Assembly: GCA_025149285.1 (NCBI GenBank)
Contig: CP102274.1
Coordinates: forward strand, 1,813,501-1,877,500
Length of the DNA: 64,000 bases
Reading direction: 5' to 3'
Origin: Hungatella hathewayi
GTDB lineage: Bacteria; Bacillota; Clostridia; Lachnospirales; Lachnospiraceae
A program made the position numbers and the translations under genes. The number at the start of each line of letters is the position of its first letter. Position 1 is the first letter of the stretch. Shown in pieces: positions 53,652 to 62,657 of the stretch. Under the pieces are notes generated by a model. The model was not told the origin of the DNA. It worked only from the letters and a program-made list of their open reading frames with translations, and ran no database searches.

Positions 53652-54485
53652 ATGGTATTTTACAGTTGGGAACATGACGGACTTCGGGAATGCGGCTCTC
53701 TGTGGGAGGCATTAGCACTTTCTGTAAAACGTCACAGGGTGATTGCCCTGACCGGCGGAGGCGGAAAGACCAGCGTCATGTTCCGGCTGGCGGATGAACT
53801 GGCAGACATGGGGAAGACAGTGATTGTGACGACGACGACCCATATCTTTCATCCGGCGGACCGGAACGTGGTGGAGAGCGACCGTGCTTCGGATGCGGCG
53901 GAATGGCTGGCGCGGAATGAGCGGAAGCCGGAACGAAGCAGGACTGATCATGGTAACGGTACAGTCCTTGTGGCTGGTGTGCCTGCGGCGGAAGGAAAGC
54001 TTAAGAGCCTGCCATTAACGGAGACGGCAGTGCTTAAAGAACTGGCCGATGTCCTGCTGATTGAAGCGGATGGGGCAAAGCGGCTTCCCATAAAGGTACC
54101 GGGAAACGGAGAACCTGTGATTCCGGAATATACCGACGTGGTAATCGGCTGTATGGGACTGAACTGCATCGGCGGTGAGCTGGAGGAGTTCTGTTTCCGC
54201 ACAGAACAGGCGGCAGCTTTGCTGGGACTAAAGAAAGAACCGAATGGCCGTTACAGCCACCGGATTACGTGCGGTGATGCGGCGAAGATTCTCACCAGTG
54301 ATGCCGGTACGAGAAAACTGGTAGGGGAAAGAGACTACCGGGTGGTGATCAATAAGGCGGACGATGAGGGACTTCTGGCAAAGGCGGCCGAGATAGCAGG
54401 GGAAGTGGAACGGCTGTCCCAGGTGCGGTGTGCGGTGTCATGCTTTCTGGACCGGAAGCATCCGCAGCAGGAGCGCGAAGTGTGA
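53652..54485 (+). CDS. yqeC: YqeC, selenium cofactor/SDMH accessory protein
   Basis: About 277 residues from ATG 53652; a GTG at 53619 is an alternative start in the same frame. It has a P-loop ALTGGGGKTS at 32-41 and a Walker B-like VLLIEADGAKRLPIK near 137, both typical of YqeC. YqeC proteins accompany yqeB and mocA in genomes with selenium-dependent molybdenum hydroxylases. They are thought to help install labile selenium in the cofactor, by an unknown reaction. It lies 48 bases after the hydantoinase gene. Confidence 0.9.
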   Translation: MVFYSWEHDGLRECGSLWEALALSVKRHRVIALTGGGGKTSVMFRLADELADMGKTVIVTTTTHIFHPADRNVVESDRASDAAEWLARNERKPERSRTDHGNGTVLVAGVPAAEGKLKSLPLTETAVLKELADVLLIEADGAKRLPIKVPGNGEPVIPEYTDVVIGCMGLNCIGGELEEFCFRTEQAAALLGLKKEPNGRYSHRITCGDAAKILTSDAGTRKLVGERDYRVVINKADDEGLLAKAAEIAGEVERLSQVRCAVSCFLDRKHPQQEREV

Positions 54486-54509
54486 CAGCGGAAAAGAAAG
54501 GCGGCGAAG

Positions 54510-54857
54510 ATGGAACAGGAGAAAAAACTGCGTTTCCATATGAAACTCAGGCTTTACTATGAGGAACGGAATTTTGGACCGGGAGTCGCAGGCCTGATGC
54601 AGCTCGTGAGGGAGCGCGGTTCCTTAGCGGCCGCGTGTCAGGAGATGCATATGGCCTATTCCAAGGCATGGAAGATCATACATAAGGCGGAGGAGGACCT
54701 GGGATTTCCGCTGATGGAGGGAAAGCGCGGCGGAGAGAACGGAGGCGCCACGGTTCTGACCGAAGAGGGCGAAGCGTTTTTAAACAGGTACCTGCAGTTT
54801 GTGAATGAAGCAGAACATGCGGTTGCAGAGTTGTTTGAAAAGTATTATTGTTCATAG
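54510..54857 (+). CDS. ModE-like winged-helix regulator, DNA-binding domain only
   Basis: 115 residues covering only the ModE N-terminal LysR-like HTH: LMQLVRERGSLAAACQEMHM followed by AYSKAWKIIHKAEEDLGFPL. The molybdate-binding Mop domains of full ModE (about 260 residues) are absent. Such short forms are common in clostridia. It precedes the molybdenum-cofactor and modABC genes and a perfect inverted repeat at 54901-54922, so it probably controls them. How it senses molybdenum without a Mop domain is unclear. Confidence 0.88.
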   Translation: MEQEKKLRFHMKLRLYYEERNFGPGVAGLMQLVRERGSLAAACQEMHMAYSKAWKIIHKAEEDLGFPLMEGKRGGENGGATVLTEEGEAFLNRYLQFVNEAEHAVAELFEKYYCS

Positions 54858-54900
54858 AGACAGATGGGGACAGATAATTACCCATTTTAATTTTCATATG

Positions 54901-54922
54901 GATATTCTCAAGTGAGAATATC
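54901..54922. promoter_or_regulatory. Perfect inverted repeat upstream of the molybdenum cofactor operon
   Basis: GATATTCTC, AAGT, GAGAATATC: nine-base arms and no T run. Its place between the ModE-like gene and the Mo operon makes it a candidate operator. A second imperfect stem, GTCAC...GTGAC, spans roughly 54937-54972. Confidence 0.5.
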
Positions 54923-55001
54923 GATGCGGCAGATCCGTCACTTTGAAGAAGTGTGAAAGGGAACGGGTGACTATAAAAATGAGGATAAAGGAGCTGGAGT
55001 C

Positions 55002-56036
55002 ATGAGGGAGATCAGGACAGAAGATGCGGTGGGACACGTACTGTGTCACGACATTACGCAGATCATTCCGGGAGTGATCAAGGATGCAAAATTTAAGAAA
55101 GGCCATGTGGTGACGGAGGAAGATATTCCGGTGCTGCTCTCGCTGGGCAAGGAGCATTTATACATCTGGGAAAAGGACGAGTCGAAATACCATGAAAATG
55201 AGGCGGCCGAGATTCTCTGCGGTCTGTGCAGGGGCAGCCATATGGAGCGGAGCGGCGTAAAGGAAGGGAAGATCGAACTGACCTCTGCGGTCCGCGGGCT
55301 TCTTAAAATAGATACAGAGCTGCTGGACAGAATCAACAGTCTGGGCGACATGATGATCGCTTCCAGGCACAACAATACACCGGTAGAGCCGGGCGATAAG
55401 CTGTGCGGGACACGGATTATTCCGCTGGTTATTGAGAAGGAGAAGATGGAAGAGGCTGTGGCGGTCTGTGGCGGAAAAAAGATCTTTTCCATACTTCCGT
55501 ATCAGGATAAAAAAGTGGGAATCGTGACGACGGGAAGCGAGGTTTACCACGGACGGATTCAGGATGCATTTGGCCCTGTGCTGAAGGAAAAGGTGAAGGA
55601 GTTTGGCGGGGAAGTGATGGGACAGACGATCACGGATGACGATCCGGACCACACCAGGAAGGCCATCGAGGAATTTATCGCCCAGGGAGCCGATATGGTG
55701 TTGGTTAGCGGCGGAATGAGTGTGGATCCGGACGACAAGACGCCTCTGGCCATTCGCAGTACGGGGGCGCGCGTCGTATCATACGGGGCTCCGGTACTTC
55801 CCGGCGCCATGTTCCTGCTTGCCTATTACGAAAAGGATGGCCGCCAGATTCCGGTGGCGGGCCTTCCGGGGTGCGTCATGTATGCGAAACGCACCGTATT
55901 TGATCTGGTGCTTCCCCGTCTCATGGCGGATGATCCTGTAACAAAGACAGAGCTTGACAAACTGGGAAGAGGCGGTCTCTGCCTGTCCTGTGAGGTCTGT
56001 CATTATCCCAACTGCGGATTTGGAAAGGGCTGGTAA
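55002..56036 (+). CDS. MoeA-like molybdopterin-binding protein
   Basis: 344 residues. It starts [20 protein letters not shown], like the first domain of MoeA, but is shorter. A MoCF/MogA-type domain (about 175-325) has [36 protein letters not shown] and [19 protein letters not shown]. The tail has four Cys ([12 protein letters not shown]), unusual for MoeA, which might bind a metal or act in sulfur/selenium chemistry. AAAGGAG precedes the ATG. It probably inserts molybdate into molybdopterin-AMP or helps later maturation. Confidence 0.85.
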   Translation: MREIRTEDAVGHVLCHDITQIIPGVIKDAKFKKGHVVTEEDIPVLLSLGKEHLYIWEKDESKYHENEAAEILCGLCRGSHMERSGVKEGKIELTSAVRGLLKIDTELLDRINSLGDMMIASRHNNTPVEPGDKLCGTRIIPLVIEKEKMEEAVAVCGGKKIFSILPYQDKKVGIVTTGSEVYHGRIQDAFGPVLKEKVKEFGGEVMGQTITDDDPDHTRKAIEEFIAQGADMVLVSGGMSVDPDDKTPLAIRSTGARVVSYGAPVLPGAMFLLAYYEKDGRQIPVAGLPGCVMYAKRTVFDLVLPRLMADDPVTKTELDKLGRGGLCLSCEVCHYPNCGFGKGW

Positions 56037-56037
56037 G

Positions 56038-56526
56038 ATGGAAGGACTGACACATTTTGATGAACACGGCAATGCACGCATGGTGGATGTGGGTGAGAAG
56101 GCCGTGACGGACAGAATCGCAGAGGCGCATGGAGTGATTCATGTAAACCGTGAGGTCTACGAGGCCATAAAGCAGGGAACCGCCAAAAAAGGAGACGTGC
56201 TCGGTGTGGCGCGTGTGGCCGGAATTATGGGGGCGAAGAGAACCTCTGAACTCATTCCGCTCTGCCATGTGCTGATGCTGACGAAGTGTACGGTGGACTT
56301 TGTTCTTCATGATGAAATCATGGCCGTGGAGGCCGTCTGCACCGTGAAGACCAGCGGTAAGACCGGGGTGGAAATGGAAGCCCTGACCGGCGTAAATGTG
56401 GCCCTGCTGACAATCTATGACATGTGCAAGGCCATGGACCGGGGTATGACCATGACGGATATCTCACTCCTGATGAAGGATGGCGGGAAGAGCGGCCTTT
56501 ACCGGAAAGACGGAGAGCGCCTATGA
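56038..56526 (+). CDS. moaC: Cyclic pyranopterin monophosphate synthase
   Basis: 162 residues from ATG 56038, one base after the previous stop. Together with MoaA it converts GTP to cyclic pyranopterin monophosphate. Conserved segments are [34 protein letters not shown] and [20 protein letters not shown] with the catalytic KDGGKSG near the C-terminus. The stop overlaps the moaA start. Confidence 0.95.
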   Translation: MEGLTHFDEHGNARMVDVGEKAVTDRIAEAHGVIHVNREVYEAIKQGTAKKGDVLGVARVAGIMGAKRTSELIPLCHVLMLTKCTVDFVLHDEIMAVEAVCTVKTSGKTGVEMEALTGVNVALLTIYDMCKAMDRGMTMTDISLLMKDGGKSGLYRKDGERL

Positions 56527-57527
56527 GAGACGAAAACGGAAGAACGATCGATTACCTCCGCATTTCCGTGACGGATCGGTGTAATCTGCGATGCCGTTAC
56601 TGTATGCCGGAGGAAGGCGTCGCGTTAATGAATCACGAAGATATTCTCACATACCAGGAAATTCTCAGAATTGCGGAAGCCGGAGCCGGGCTTGGAATCC
56701 GGCGCGTGAAAGTGACAGGAGGGGAACCGCTGGTGAGAAAAGGCGTCATCCAGCTGATCCGTAAGCTGACCGCGATAGACGGAATCCAGGATGTGACGAT
56801 GACGACAAACGGCATTCTGCTGGGGGGAATGGCACAGGAGCTTGCCGCTTCAGGGCTGTCCAGCGTCAATATCAGCCTTGATACCTTGGACCCGGTGCGC
56901 TTTCACCGGATTACCAGACGGGACTGCTTTGCAGATGTCATGAAAGGGATTGAAGCAGCCGGAAAGAGCGGGCTTATGGTAAAGCTGAACTGCGCGGTGA
57001 TGGAAGAACTGTGCAGGGAGGACGTGCTTGCCTTTGCAGAATACTCGGTAAAAAACGGGATTCCGGTGCGTTTTATTGAGATGATGCCCATCGGCCAGGG
57101 ACGAAAATACCATGCCATGGATAACGAGGAGCTGCTTGCCGTCCTTTCAGAGGAATACAGCGATGTAAGGATCAGCACGGAGCCAAGAGGAAACGGGCCC
57201 GCGGTTTACTATACATTTGCGTCGGGGGCGGGCTGCATCGGCCTGATCAGCGCCGTTCACCACAAGTTCTGCGCAGGCTGCAACCGGGTGAGACTGACCT
57301 CGGACGGGTTTTTGAAGCTCTGTCTCGACAGCCCGGCCGGAGTTGATTTGCGGACGCCGCTGCGAAGCGGTATATCGGATGAGACTCTGAAGGATCTGAT
57401 GGAACAGTGGATCAGGAAGAAACCGGAAAGCCATCACTTCCTTTCTTCGGCCGGCGGTGAGAAAGAGGGGCTGTTTTTCGATGATACAGAGAAACAATGT
57501 TTAAATATGAATCAAATCGGAGGATAA
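56523..57527 (+). CDS. moaA: GTP 3',8-cyclase (radical SAM)
   Basis: 334 residues from ATG 56523, overlapping the moaC stop. The radical-SAM cluster is CNLRCRYC (Cys20, 24, 27). The second 4Fe-4S cluster, which binds GTP, is formed by [18 protein letters not shown] near residue 255. [12 protein letters not shown] is the SAM-contact GGEP motif. This is the first step of molybdopterin synthesis. MoaD, MoaE and MoeB are not in the window and must be encoded elsewhere. Confidence 0.96.
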   Translation: MRDENGRTIDYLRISVTDRCNLRCRYCMPEEGVALMNHEDILTYQEILRIAEAGAGLGIRRVKVTGGEPLVRKGVIQLIRKLTAIDGIQDVTMTTNGILLGGMAQELAASGLSSVNISLDTLDPVRFHRITRRDCFADVMKGIEAAGKSGLMVKLNCAVMEELCREDVLAFAEYSVKNGIPVRFIEMMPIGQGRKYHAMDNEELLAVLSEEYSDVRISTEPRGNGPAVYYTFASGAGCIGLISAVHHKFCAGCNRVRLTSDGFLKLCLDSPAGVDLRTPLRSGISDETLKDLMEQWIRKKPESHHFLSSAGGEKEGLFFDDTEKQCLNMNQIGG

Positions 57528-57531
57528 GAGT

Positions 57532-57975
57532 ATGGGTCAGATTATGGCTGTCTGCATCAGCGAGAAAAAAGGAACACAGAAAAAGGGAATTTCAGAAGGC
57601 CATTTTATAGAAGAATTTGGCATTGAACACGACGCGCATGCGGGGAAATGGCACCGCCAGGTGAGCCTTCTGTCTTATGAGACGATAGAGGCTTTTAAGG
57701 CGAGGGGAGCCGAGATCGGTGACGGCGCGTTCGGTGAAAATGTGATTGTGAAGGGGATCGATCTGGTTCACCTTCCCGTGGGAACGAAGCTGTCCTGCGG
57801 GGATATCCTCCTGGAGGTGACGCAGATCGGCAAGGAGTGCCACAGCCACTGTGAGATTTTTAAGAAGATGGGAGAATGTATTATGCCCACCAATGGAATA
57901 TTCACCCGGGTGCTGCACGGAGGCGTGATGAAGGAAGGGGATGAAATAAACGTATGTACAGAGCAGGAATCGTAA
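57532..57975 (+). CDS. MOSC-domain protein
   Basis: 147 residues, a stand-alone MOSC domain: WHRQVSLLSYETIE, GAFGENVIVKGIDL, and IGKECHSHCEIFKKMG with the conserved sulfur-carrier cysteine. MOSC domains bind molybdenum cofactor or move sulfur to it. In this operon it may handle sulfur/selenium exchange or cofactor binding. It starts four bases after moaA and its 3' end overlaps mogA by 22 bases. Confidence 0.9.
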   Translation: MGQIMAVCISEKKGTQKKGISEGHFIEEFGIEHDAHAGKWHRQVSLLSYETIEAFKARGAEIGDGAFGENVIVKGIDLVHLPVGTKLSCGDILLEVTQIGKECHSHCEIFKKMGECIMPTNGIFTRVLHGGVMKEGDEINVCTEQES

Positions 57976-58445
57976 CGCTCAGCGACAAAGGAGCAGCAGG
58001 GGAAAGGGAAGATAAGAGCGGGGCAGTGATAAGGGAGATTCTGGAGGCGGCAGGCTATGAGGTGGCGGCTCAGAGTCTGCTTCCGGATGAAGGAGAGGCG
58101 CTGAAGAAGGAACTGATCCGTTTAAGCGACCAGGTTCAGTGTGATCTGGTGCTCACAACGGGCGGAACCGGTTTTTCCCGGCGTGATGTGACACCGGAAG
58201 CCACCATGGCGGTGGCGGAACGGAATGCCCCTGGAATCGCTGAGGCGATCCGTGCCTGCAGCATGACGGTGACGAAACGCGCCATGCTGAGCCGCGGGGT
58301 GAGCGTGATCCGTGGAGGTACGTTGATTATCAACCTTCCGGGAAGCCCGAAGGCAGTTCGGGAGAGTCTGGAGTATGTGCTGGATACGCTGCCCCACGGC
58401 CTGGACATCCTGTCGGGACGCGGCGGAGAGTGCGCCAGAAGGTAG
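57954..58445 (+). CDS. mogA: MogA/MoaB-family molybdopterin adenylyltransferase
   Basis: 163 residues. It has RAGIVTLSDKGAAGEREDKSG at the start and LVLTTGGTGFSRRDVTPEAT, the molybdopterin-binding TTGGTG loop, followed by LPGSPKAVRESL. It adenylates molybdopterin before metal insertion by MoeA. The start lies inside the MOSC gene, so translation is coupled. MogA and MoaB cannot be separated from sequence alone. Confidence 0.92.
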   Translation: MYRAGIVTLSDKGAAGEREDKSGAVIREILEAAGYEVAAQSLLPDEGEALKKELIRLSDQVQCDLVLTTGGTGFSRRDVTPEATMAVAERNAPGIAEAIRACSMTVTKRAMLSRGVSVIRGGTLIINLPGSPKAVRESLEYVLDTLPHGLDILSGRGGECARR

Positions 58446-58447
58446 AA

Positions 58448-58481
58448 CAGATCAGAACACAGAGCAGATCAGAACACAGAG
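58448..58481 (+). repeat. Perfect tandem duplication of 17 bases
   Basis: CAGATCAGAACACAGAG occurs twice head to tail, at 58448-58464 and 58465-58481, in the 60-base gap before yqeB. It probably arose by slippage. Confidence 0.8.
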
Positions 58482-58505
58482 GAAATCAGAAAGGAAGAGA
58501 ACATT

Positions 58506-59306
58506 GTGGAAAGAGTTTTGATAAAGGGAGCCGGAGATCTTGCCACGGGGATCGGATGCAGACTGCACCGCTGTGGGTTTTCAGTGGCAATGACCGAAAT
58601 AGCGGTTCCTACAACCGTGCGGAGAACGGTGGCATTTTCCCGGGCGGTTTACGAAGGAAGCGCCCTGGTGGAAGATGTCGAAGGCGTGCTTTGCCGGAAT
58701 ACCGGGGATATAGACCGTGTTGTGAATCAGGATAAAGTAGCGGTGATTGTGGATGAGTCATGCGAGACAGTTAGATCCTGGAAGCCGGATATTGTGGTTG
58801 ATGCGATCTTAGCCAAAGTAAATCTGGGAACGGAAATAACGGATGCAGATATCGTCATCGGTGTCGGCCCCGGATTCACGGCGGGGAGGGATTGTCATGT
58901 GGTGGTGGAGACGAAACGCGGCCACAATCTGGGACGCTGTATCTGGGAAGGCAGTGCTTTCCCGAATACGGGAGTTCCGGGCATGATCGGAGGATACGAT
59001 AAGGAGCGCATTATTCGCGCTGCCTCTGATGGTATATTTACAGGAGCTGTGGAGATCGGAACCCTGGTTGAAAAGGGGGATGTGGTAGGCAGCAGTGGAG
59101 GAACTCCCATATATGCAGAGGTGGGAGGCGTTGTTCGGGGGCTGCTTCAGGACGGTGTGGCAGTGACGAAGGGAATGAAATCAGGAGATATTGATCCAAG
59201 GGGTGTCACGGAACACTGCTGGACCATTTCTGATAAGGCAACCGCCATAGGAGGCGGAGTGCTGGAAGGAATCTTTCATATAAAAAAGAACAGGAGAGTA
59301 AAGTGA
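58506..59306 (+). CDS. yqeB: YqeB, selenium-dependent molybdenum hydroxylase maturation protein
   Basis: 266 residues starting at GTG 58506 (AGGAAGAG upstream). It begins RVLIKGAGDLATGIGCRLHR and has VNQDKVAVIVDESCETVR and VIGVGPGFTAGRDCHVVVET, as in YqeB/EF2563 proteins. The family is a strict marker of selenium-dependent molybdenum hydroxylases, with a Rossmann-like N-terminal part related to XdhC/CoxF maturation factors. It probably helps load labile selenium. Its stop overlaps the modA start. Confidence 0.93.
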   Translation: MERVLIKGAGDLATGIGCRLHRCGFSVAMTEIAVPTTVRRTVAFSRAVYEGSALVEDVEGVLCRNTGDIDRVVNQDKVAVIVDESCETVRSWKPDIVVDAILAKVNLGTEITDADIVIGVGPGFTAGRDCHVVVETKRGHNLGRCIWEGSAFPNTGVPGMIGGYDKERIIRAASDGIFTGAVEIGTLVEKGDVVGSSGGTPIYAEVGGVVRGLLQDGVAVTKGMKSGDIDPRGVTEHCWTISDKATAIGGGVLEGIFHIKKNRRVK

Positions 59307-60184
59307 TGAAAAAAGCAATTCTATTAGCAGGTGCATTAACTGTGGCGATGGCGGCGCTCACCGCATGCAGCGGAAACGGAAAGGCTGAACCGGAGACGAC
59401 AGCACAGGCGGCAGAGTCAGCCGCAGAGACACAGAAGGAGACCACGGCGAAAGCGGAAGAAACCACGGCAGAGGCAGCGAAAGAAGCGGAAGCACAGACT
59501 GTGACTATCGCGGCGGCGGCCAGCCTGGAGACCTGTTTAAGAGATGAACTGATTCCGCTGTTTGAAGAACAGAACCCTGGTTTTACAGTTGTGGGAACGT
59601 ATGACAGTTCAGGAAAACTGCAGACTCAGATCGAAGAGGGAGCCGGTATCGATGTTTTCTTCTCGGCGGCGACGAAGCAGATGGATGCGTTAAACGACGA
59701 AGGCATGATTCAGGAGGGAAGCATGAAGAATCTCCTGGAAAATAAGATTGTTTTTATCGTACCGACCGGTGATGAAGGCAGCTACTCGTCTTTCGAGGAT
59801 ATTGCAAAAGCTGAAAACGCAGCACTGGGTGATCCGGACAGCGTGCCGGTGGGCCAGTATTCGAAGGAAGCGCTGACTAATCTGGGCCTTTGGGATGAAG
59901 TGCTTGCAAAGGCCAGTCTCGGAACGAATGTAACCGAAGTCCTGAACTGGGTTGCTGAGGGAAGCGCAAAAGCCGGAATCGTATATGCAACGGATGCAGC
60001 GCAGACCGATAAAGTGACGATCGTGGCTGAAGCACCGGAAGGCAGCGTGAAGAAGGCGATTTATCCGGCCGGCATCATCAAAGACTGCGAAAATCCTGAA
60101 GGGGCACAAAAGTTCATCGATTTCCTGGCCGGCAGCGAAGCCATGGAAATCTTTGTGAAGAACGGATTCGCAGCTGCGCAGTAA
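59306..60184 (+). CDS. modA: Molybdate ABC transporter substrate-binding lipoprotein
   Basis: 292 residues from ATG 59306; the GTG at 59303 is an alternative. The lipobox ALTACSG has Cys21. An Ala/Glu/Thr-rich linker (about 25-65) tethers the domain to the membrane. The mature part has VTIAAAASLETCL, GTYDSSGKLQTQIEEGAGID and VFFSAATKQMDAL, which are ModA oxyanion-site motifs. It captures molybdate or tungstate. Confidence 0.94.
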   Translation: MKKAILLAGALTVAMAALTACSGNGKAEPETTAQAAESAAETQKETTAKAEETTAEAAKEAEAQTVTIAAAASLETCLRDELIPLFEEQNPGFTVVGTYDSSGKLQTQIEEGAGIDVFFSAATKQMDALNDEGMIQEGSMKNLLENKIVFIVPTGDEGSYSSFEDIAKAENAALGDPDSVPVGQYSKEALTNLGLWDEVLAKASLGTNVTEVLNWVAEGSAKAGIVYATDAAQTDKVTIVAEAPEGSVKKAIYPAGIIKDCENPEGAQKFIDFLAGSEAMEIFVKNGFAAAQ

Positions 60185-60243
60185 TATGCTGAATTTTAAA
60201 CATGCACCAGCACTGCTGTGCTGGTGATAAGGAGGAGAAACAA

Positions 60244-60912
60244 GTGGATTACTCACCGATTCTCATTTCTCTAAAAACATCGGTCATATCGATTATTTTT
60301 ACATTCTTTCTGGGAATTTGGGCGGCCAGGGCGGTGATTGCCCTGAAATCAGAACGGGCAAAGGCCATACTGGACGGTGTGCTTACACTTCCTCTCGTTC
60401 TTCCGCCGACGGTGGCAGGCTTCTTTCTGCTTTATATATTTGGTGTAAAGCGTCCTGTCGGAAAGCTGCTTCTTGCAGTATTCAGCTATAAAATCGTGTT
60501 TACCTGGCAGGCGACGGTGCTTGCGGCGGTGCTGATATCCTTTCCGCTTATGTACCGTTCCGCAAGAGGCGCATTCGAGCTGGTTGATGAAAATGTCTTA
60601 AATGCGGCAAGGACTCTGGGGCTGCCGGAGCGAAAGGTATTCTGGAAGATTTTGATGCCCATGGCCATGCCAGGTGTCCTTTCGGGTGGAGTTCTGGCTT
60701 TTGCAAGAGGCCTGGGGGAATTCGGAGCGACGGCCATGATAGCCGGAAATATCGCTGGAAAGACTCGGACGCTGCCTCTCGCCATCTACTCGGAGGTGGC
60801 GGCAGGGGACATGGAGGGGGCGGGGAAATACGTGGTTATCATCGTCGCCATTTCCCTGCTGATCGTGGCTGGTATGAACGTGGCAGCCACAGGCAAAAAG
60901 AAATATTTATAG
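60244..60912 (+). CDS. modB: Molybdate ABC transporter permease
   Basis: 222 residues from GTG 60244, chosen because AAGGAGGAG lies seven bases upstream; an in-frame ATG at 60202 has no site. Five to six membrane segments are predicted. The EAA-type loop is AARTLGLPERKVFWKILMPM, then LAFARGLGEFGATAMIAGN, a ModB hallmark. It works with ModA and ModC. Confidence 0.94.
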   Translation: MDYSPILISLKTSVISIIFTFFLGIWAARAVIALKSERAKAILDGVLTLPLVLPPTVAGFFLLYIFGVKRPVGKLLLAVFSYKIVFTWQATVLAAVLISFPLMYRSARGAFELVDENVLNAARTLGLPERKVFWKILMPMAMPGVLSGGVLAFARGLGEFGATAMIAGNIAGKTRTLPLAIYSEVAAGDMEGAGKYVVIIVAISLLIVAGMNVAATGKKKYL

Positions 60913-60921
60913 GAGTGAGCC

Positions 60922-61968
60922 ATGAGCCTGAAGGTAGAGATCAAGAAAAAATTGAGGGATATGACTTTAAGCGTTGCCTTTGACACGGACAGGGATTCCG
61001 GAATCACGGGGATTCTGGGCGCGTCGGGCTGCGGCAAGAGTATGACCTTAAAGTGCATTGCCGGTATCTTCACGCCGGATGAGGGAAGAATCGAGTTAAA
61101 CGGCCGCGTGCTCTTTGATTCCGAGAAAGGAATCAATGTAAAAATTCAGGACAGGGGCGTCGGTTATCTGTTTCAGAACTATGCGCTGTTCCCTCACATG
61201 ACCATACGGGAAAATGTGGAGATGGCTCTTTCCTGTCCGAAGAGGGAGCGGCGCCAGGCTGCCATGCGGTATCTGGATATGTACCATATCGGAGAACTGG
61301 CAGACCGGTATCCCTCCAGACTTTCGGGAGGCCAGCAGCAGAGGGCTGCGCTGGCAAGGATTATGGCGTCGAAGCCGGAAGTGCTGATGCTGGATGAACC
61401 GTTTTCTGCTCTCGATTATTATCTGAAGGAGAAGCTGCAGCTGGAGCAGCTGGAAGAACTGAAAAACTACGATGGAGATGTGTTGCTCGTCACGCACAGC
61501 AGGGATGAGATTTATCGTTTCTGCAGTACGATCCATGTGATTAACGAGGGAGAAATTGTAGTGTCCGGAGCAGTAAAGGAGGTCTTTAAAGAGCCGGAGA
61601 CGGTCTCTGCGGCCAAACTGACAGGGTGTAAGAACATTCTGGACATTAAATATGTAGATGACCACACATTTTACGTGCCAAATTGGGATATGCAGGTTAT
61701 AATAAGAGACAGGAACGTCCCAAAGGCTGCGCCATTTATCGGAATCCGTGCCCATTACTTTACCGCCGCCCGGGAAGAGGCAGAGGTGAATGTGATGGAA
61801 TGCCGCTTAAAACAGCTTCTGGATGATCCATTTGAGGTCACACTCATTCTTGAAAATGATCTCTGGTGGAAGATACCGAAAGCACGCTGGAAGGATGAGA
61901 TGAAAGAGCGGGTGCCGGAGCGCCTTGTGGTGCCGGAGGAGAGCATTTTCTTTTTAAAGGACAGGTAG
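60922..61968 (+). CDS. modC: Molybdate ABC transporter ATP-binding protein
   Basis: 348 residues. Walker A is GASGCGKS at 33-40, the signature is LSGGQQQRAALARI, Walker B is VLMLDEPFSALD, and the H-loop is LLVTHSRDE. The C-terminal part (about 220-348) is a divergent TOBE/Mop-like domain that could sense molybdate and limit uptake. It starts nine bases after modB. Confidence 0.94.
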   Translation: MSLKVEIKKKLRDMTLSVAFDTDRDSGITGILGASGCGKSMTLKCIAGIFTPDEGRIELNGRVLFDSEKGINVKIQDRGVGYLFQNYALFPHMTIRENVEMALSCPKRERRQAAMRYLDMYHIGELADRYPSRLSGGQQQRAALARIMASKPEVLMLDEPFSALDYYLKEKLQLEQLEELKNYDGDVLLVTHSRDEIYRFCSTIHVINEGEIVVSGAVKEVFKEPETVSAAKLTGCKNILDIKYVDDHTFYVPNWDMQVIIRDRNVPKAAPFIGIRAHYFTAAREEAEVNVMECRLKQLLDDPFEVTLILENDLWWKIPKARWKDEMKERVPERLVVPEESIFFLKDR

Positions 61969-61985
61969 AATGGAGGAATTGGCAG

Positions 61986-62558
61986 ATGAAACTGACTCTT
62001 ATACTGCTGGCAGCAGGAGACAGCAGGCGGTTTGACGGAAACAAGCTGCTTACCCCGTTTCACGGGAAAGCGATGTATCAGTATATCGTGGAGGAGGTGG
62101 CAAAACTGCCGGATGACCTTTTCGATAAAAAGATAGTTGTGACCCAGTATCGGGAGATTATGGAAGATCTGGGAAAAAGAGGCTATCTGGTGGTGGAGAA
62201 TGTGCAGAGCAGTCTGGGAATCTCCCATTCCATTCACCTGGCACTGGAAGCTGCGTCGCCGCAGAAGGCTGAGGAAGCTGCGTATTGCTTCGCAGTCTGT
62301 GACCAGCCATATTTAAAGGCAGATACCATAGAGGACCTGATTGAAGGCTGGAAAAACAGTAAGAGAGGAATTGGCTGCCTGTGTAACATGGGAGAGTTCG
62401 GGAATCCGGCGATTTTCTCGGATATGTACAGGGAGGAACTGATGACGCTGGAAGGCGATGTGGGAGGAAAAAGGGTACTGCGAAGACATATTGACGATCT
62501 GTACTTGCATGAAGTGGATGATGGCCTGGAACTGGTGGATATTGATGTGAGAGGCTGA
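61986..62558 (+). CDS. mocA: Molybdenum cofactor cytidylyltransferase (MocA, selenium-hydroxylase type)
   Basis: 190 residues. The N-terminal nucleotidyltransferase signature LLAAGDSRRFDGNKLL is followed by CFAVCDQPYL (metal-binding Asp) and GNPAIFS. It joins CMP to molybdenum cofactor to make the dinucleotide form used by xanthine dehydrogenase-type enzymes. This matches the two such enzymes in the window. It is the last gene of the run and is followed by a terminator. Confidence 0.93.
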   Translation: MKLTLILLAAGDSRRFDGNKLLTPFHGKAMYQYIVEEVAKLPDDLFDKKIVVTQYREIMEDLGKRGYLVVENVQSSLGISHSIHLALEAASPQKAEEAAYCFAVCDQPYLKADTIEDLIEGWKNSKRGIGCLCNMGEFGNPAIFSDMYREELMTLEGDVGGKRVLRRHIDDLYLHEVDDGLELVDIDVRG

Positions 62559-62570
62559 GAGATGGATATG

Positions 62571-62615
62571 AGGCGTGGGATTTCATTGACGGAATTCCAC
62601 GCCTGTTATTTTTTT
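62571..62615 (+). terminator. Terminator closing the molybdenum/selenium cofactor operon
   Basis: A 12-bp stem (62571-62582 with 62593-62604, one wobble) is followed by GTTA and seven or more T up to 62615. Confidence 0.88.
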
Positions 62616-62657
62616 GCAGCAGTAAGACGTATCTCTGTCCGGGTGGGGATTGTGTAG

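Noticed and set aside
54923..54980. Possible molybdenum-cofactor or other riboswitch in the leader of the MoeA-like gene
   Set aside because: Imperfect stems are present but I could not match them to a known class; left as a structural note only.
58448..58481. Two direct repeats considered as a CRISPR fragment
   Set aside because: The copies are adjacent without spacers, only two exist, and no cas genes are present.
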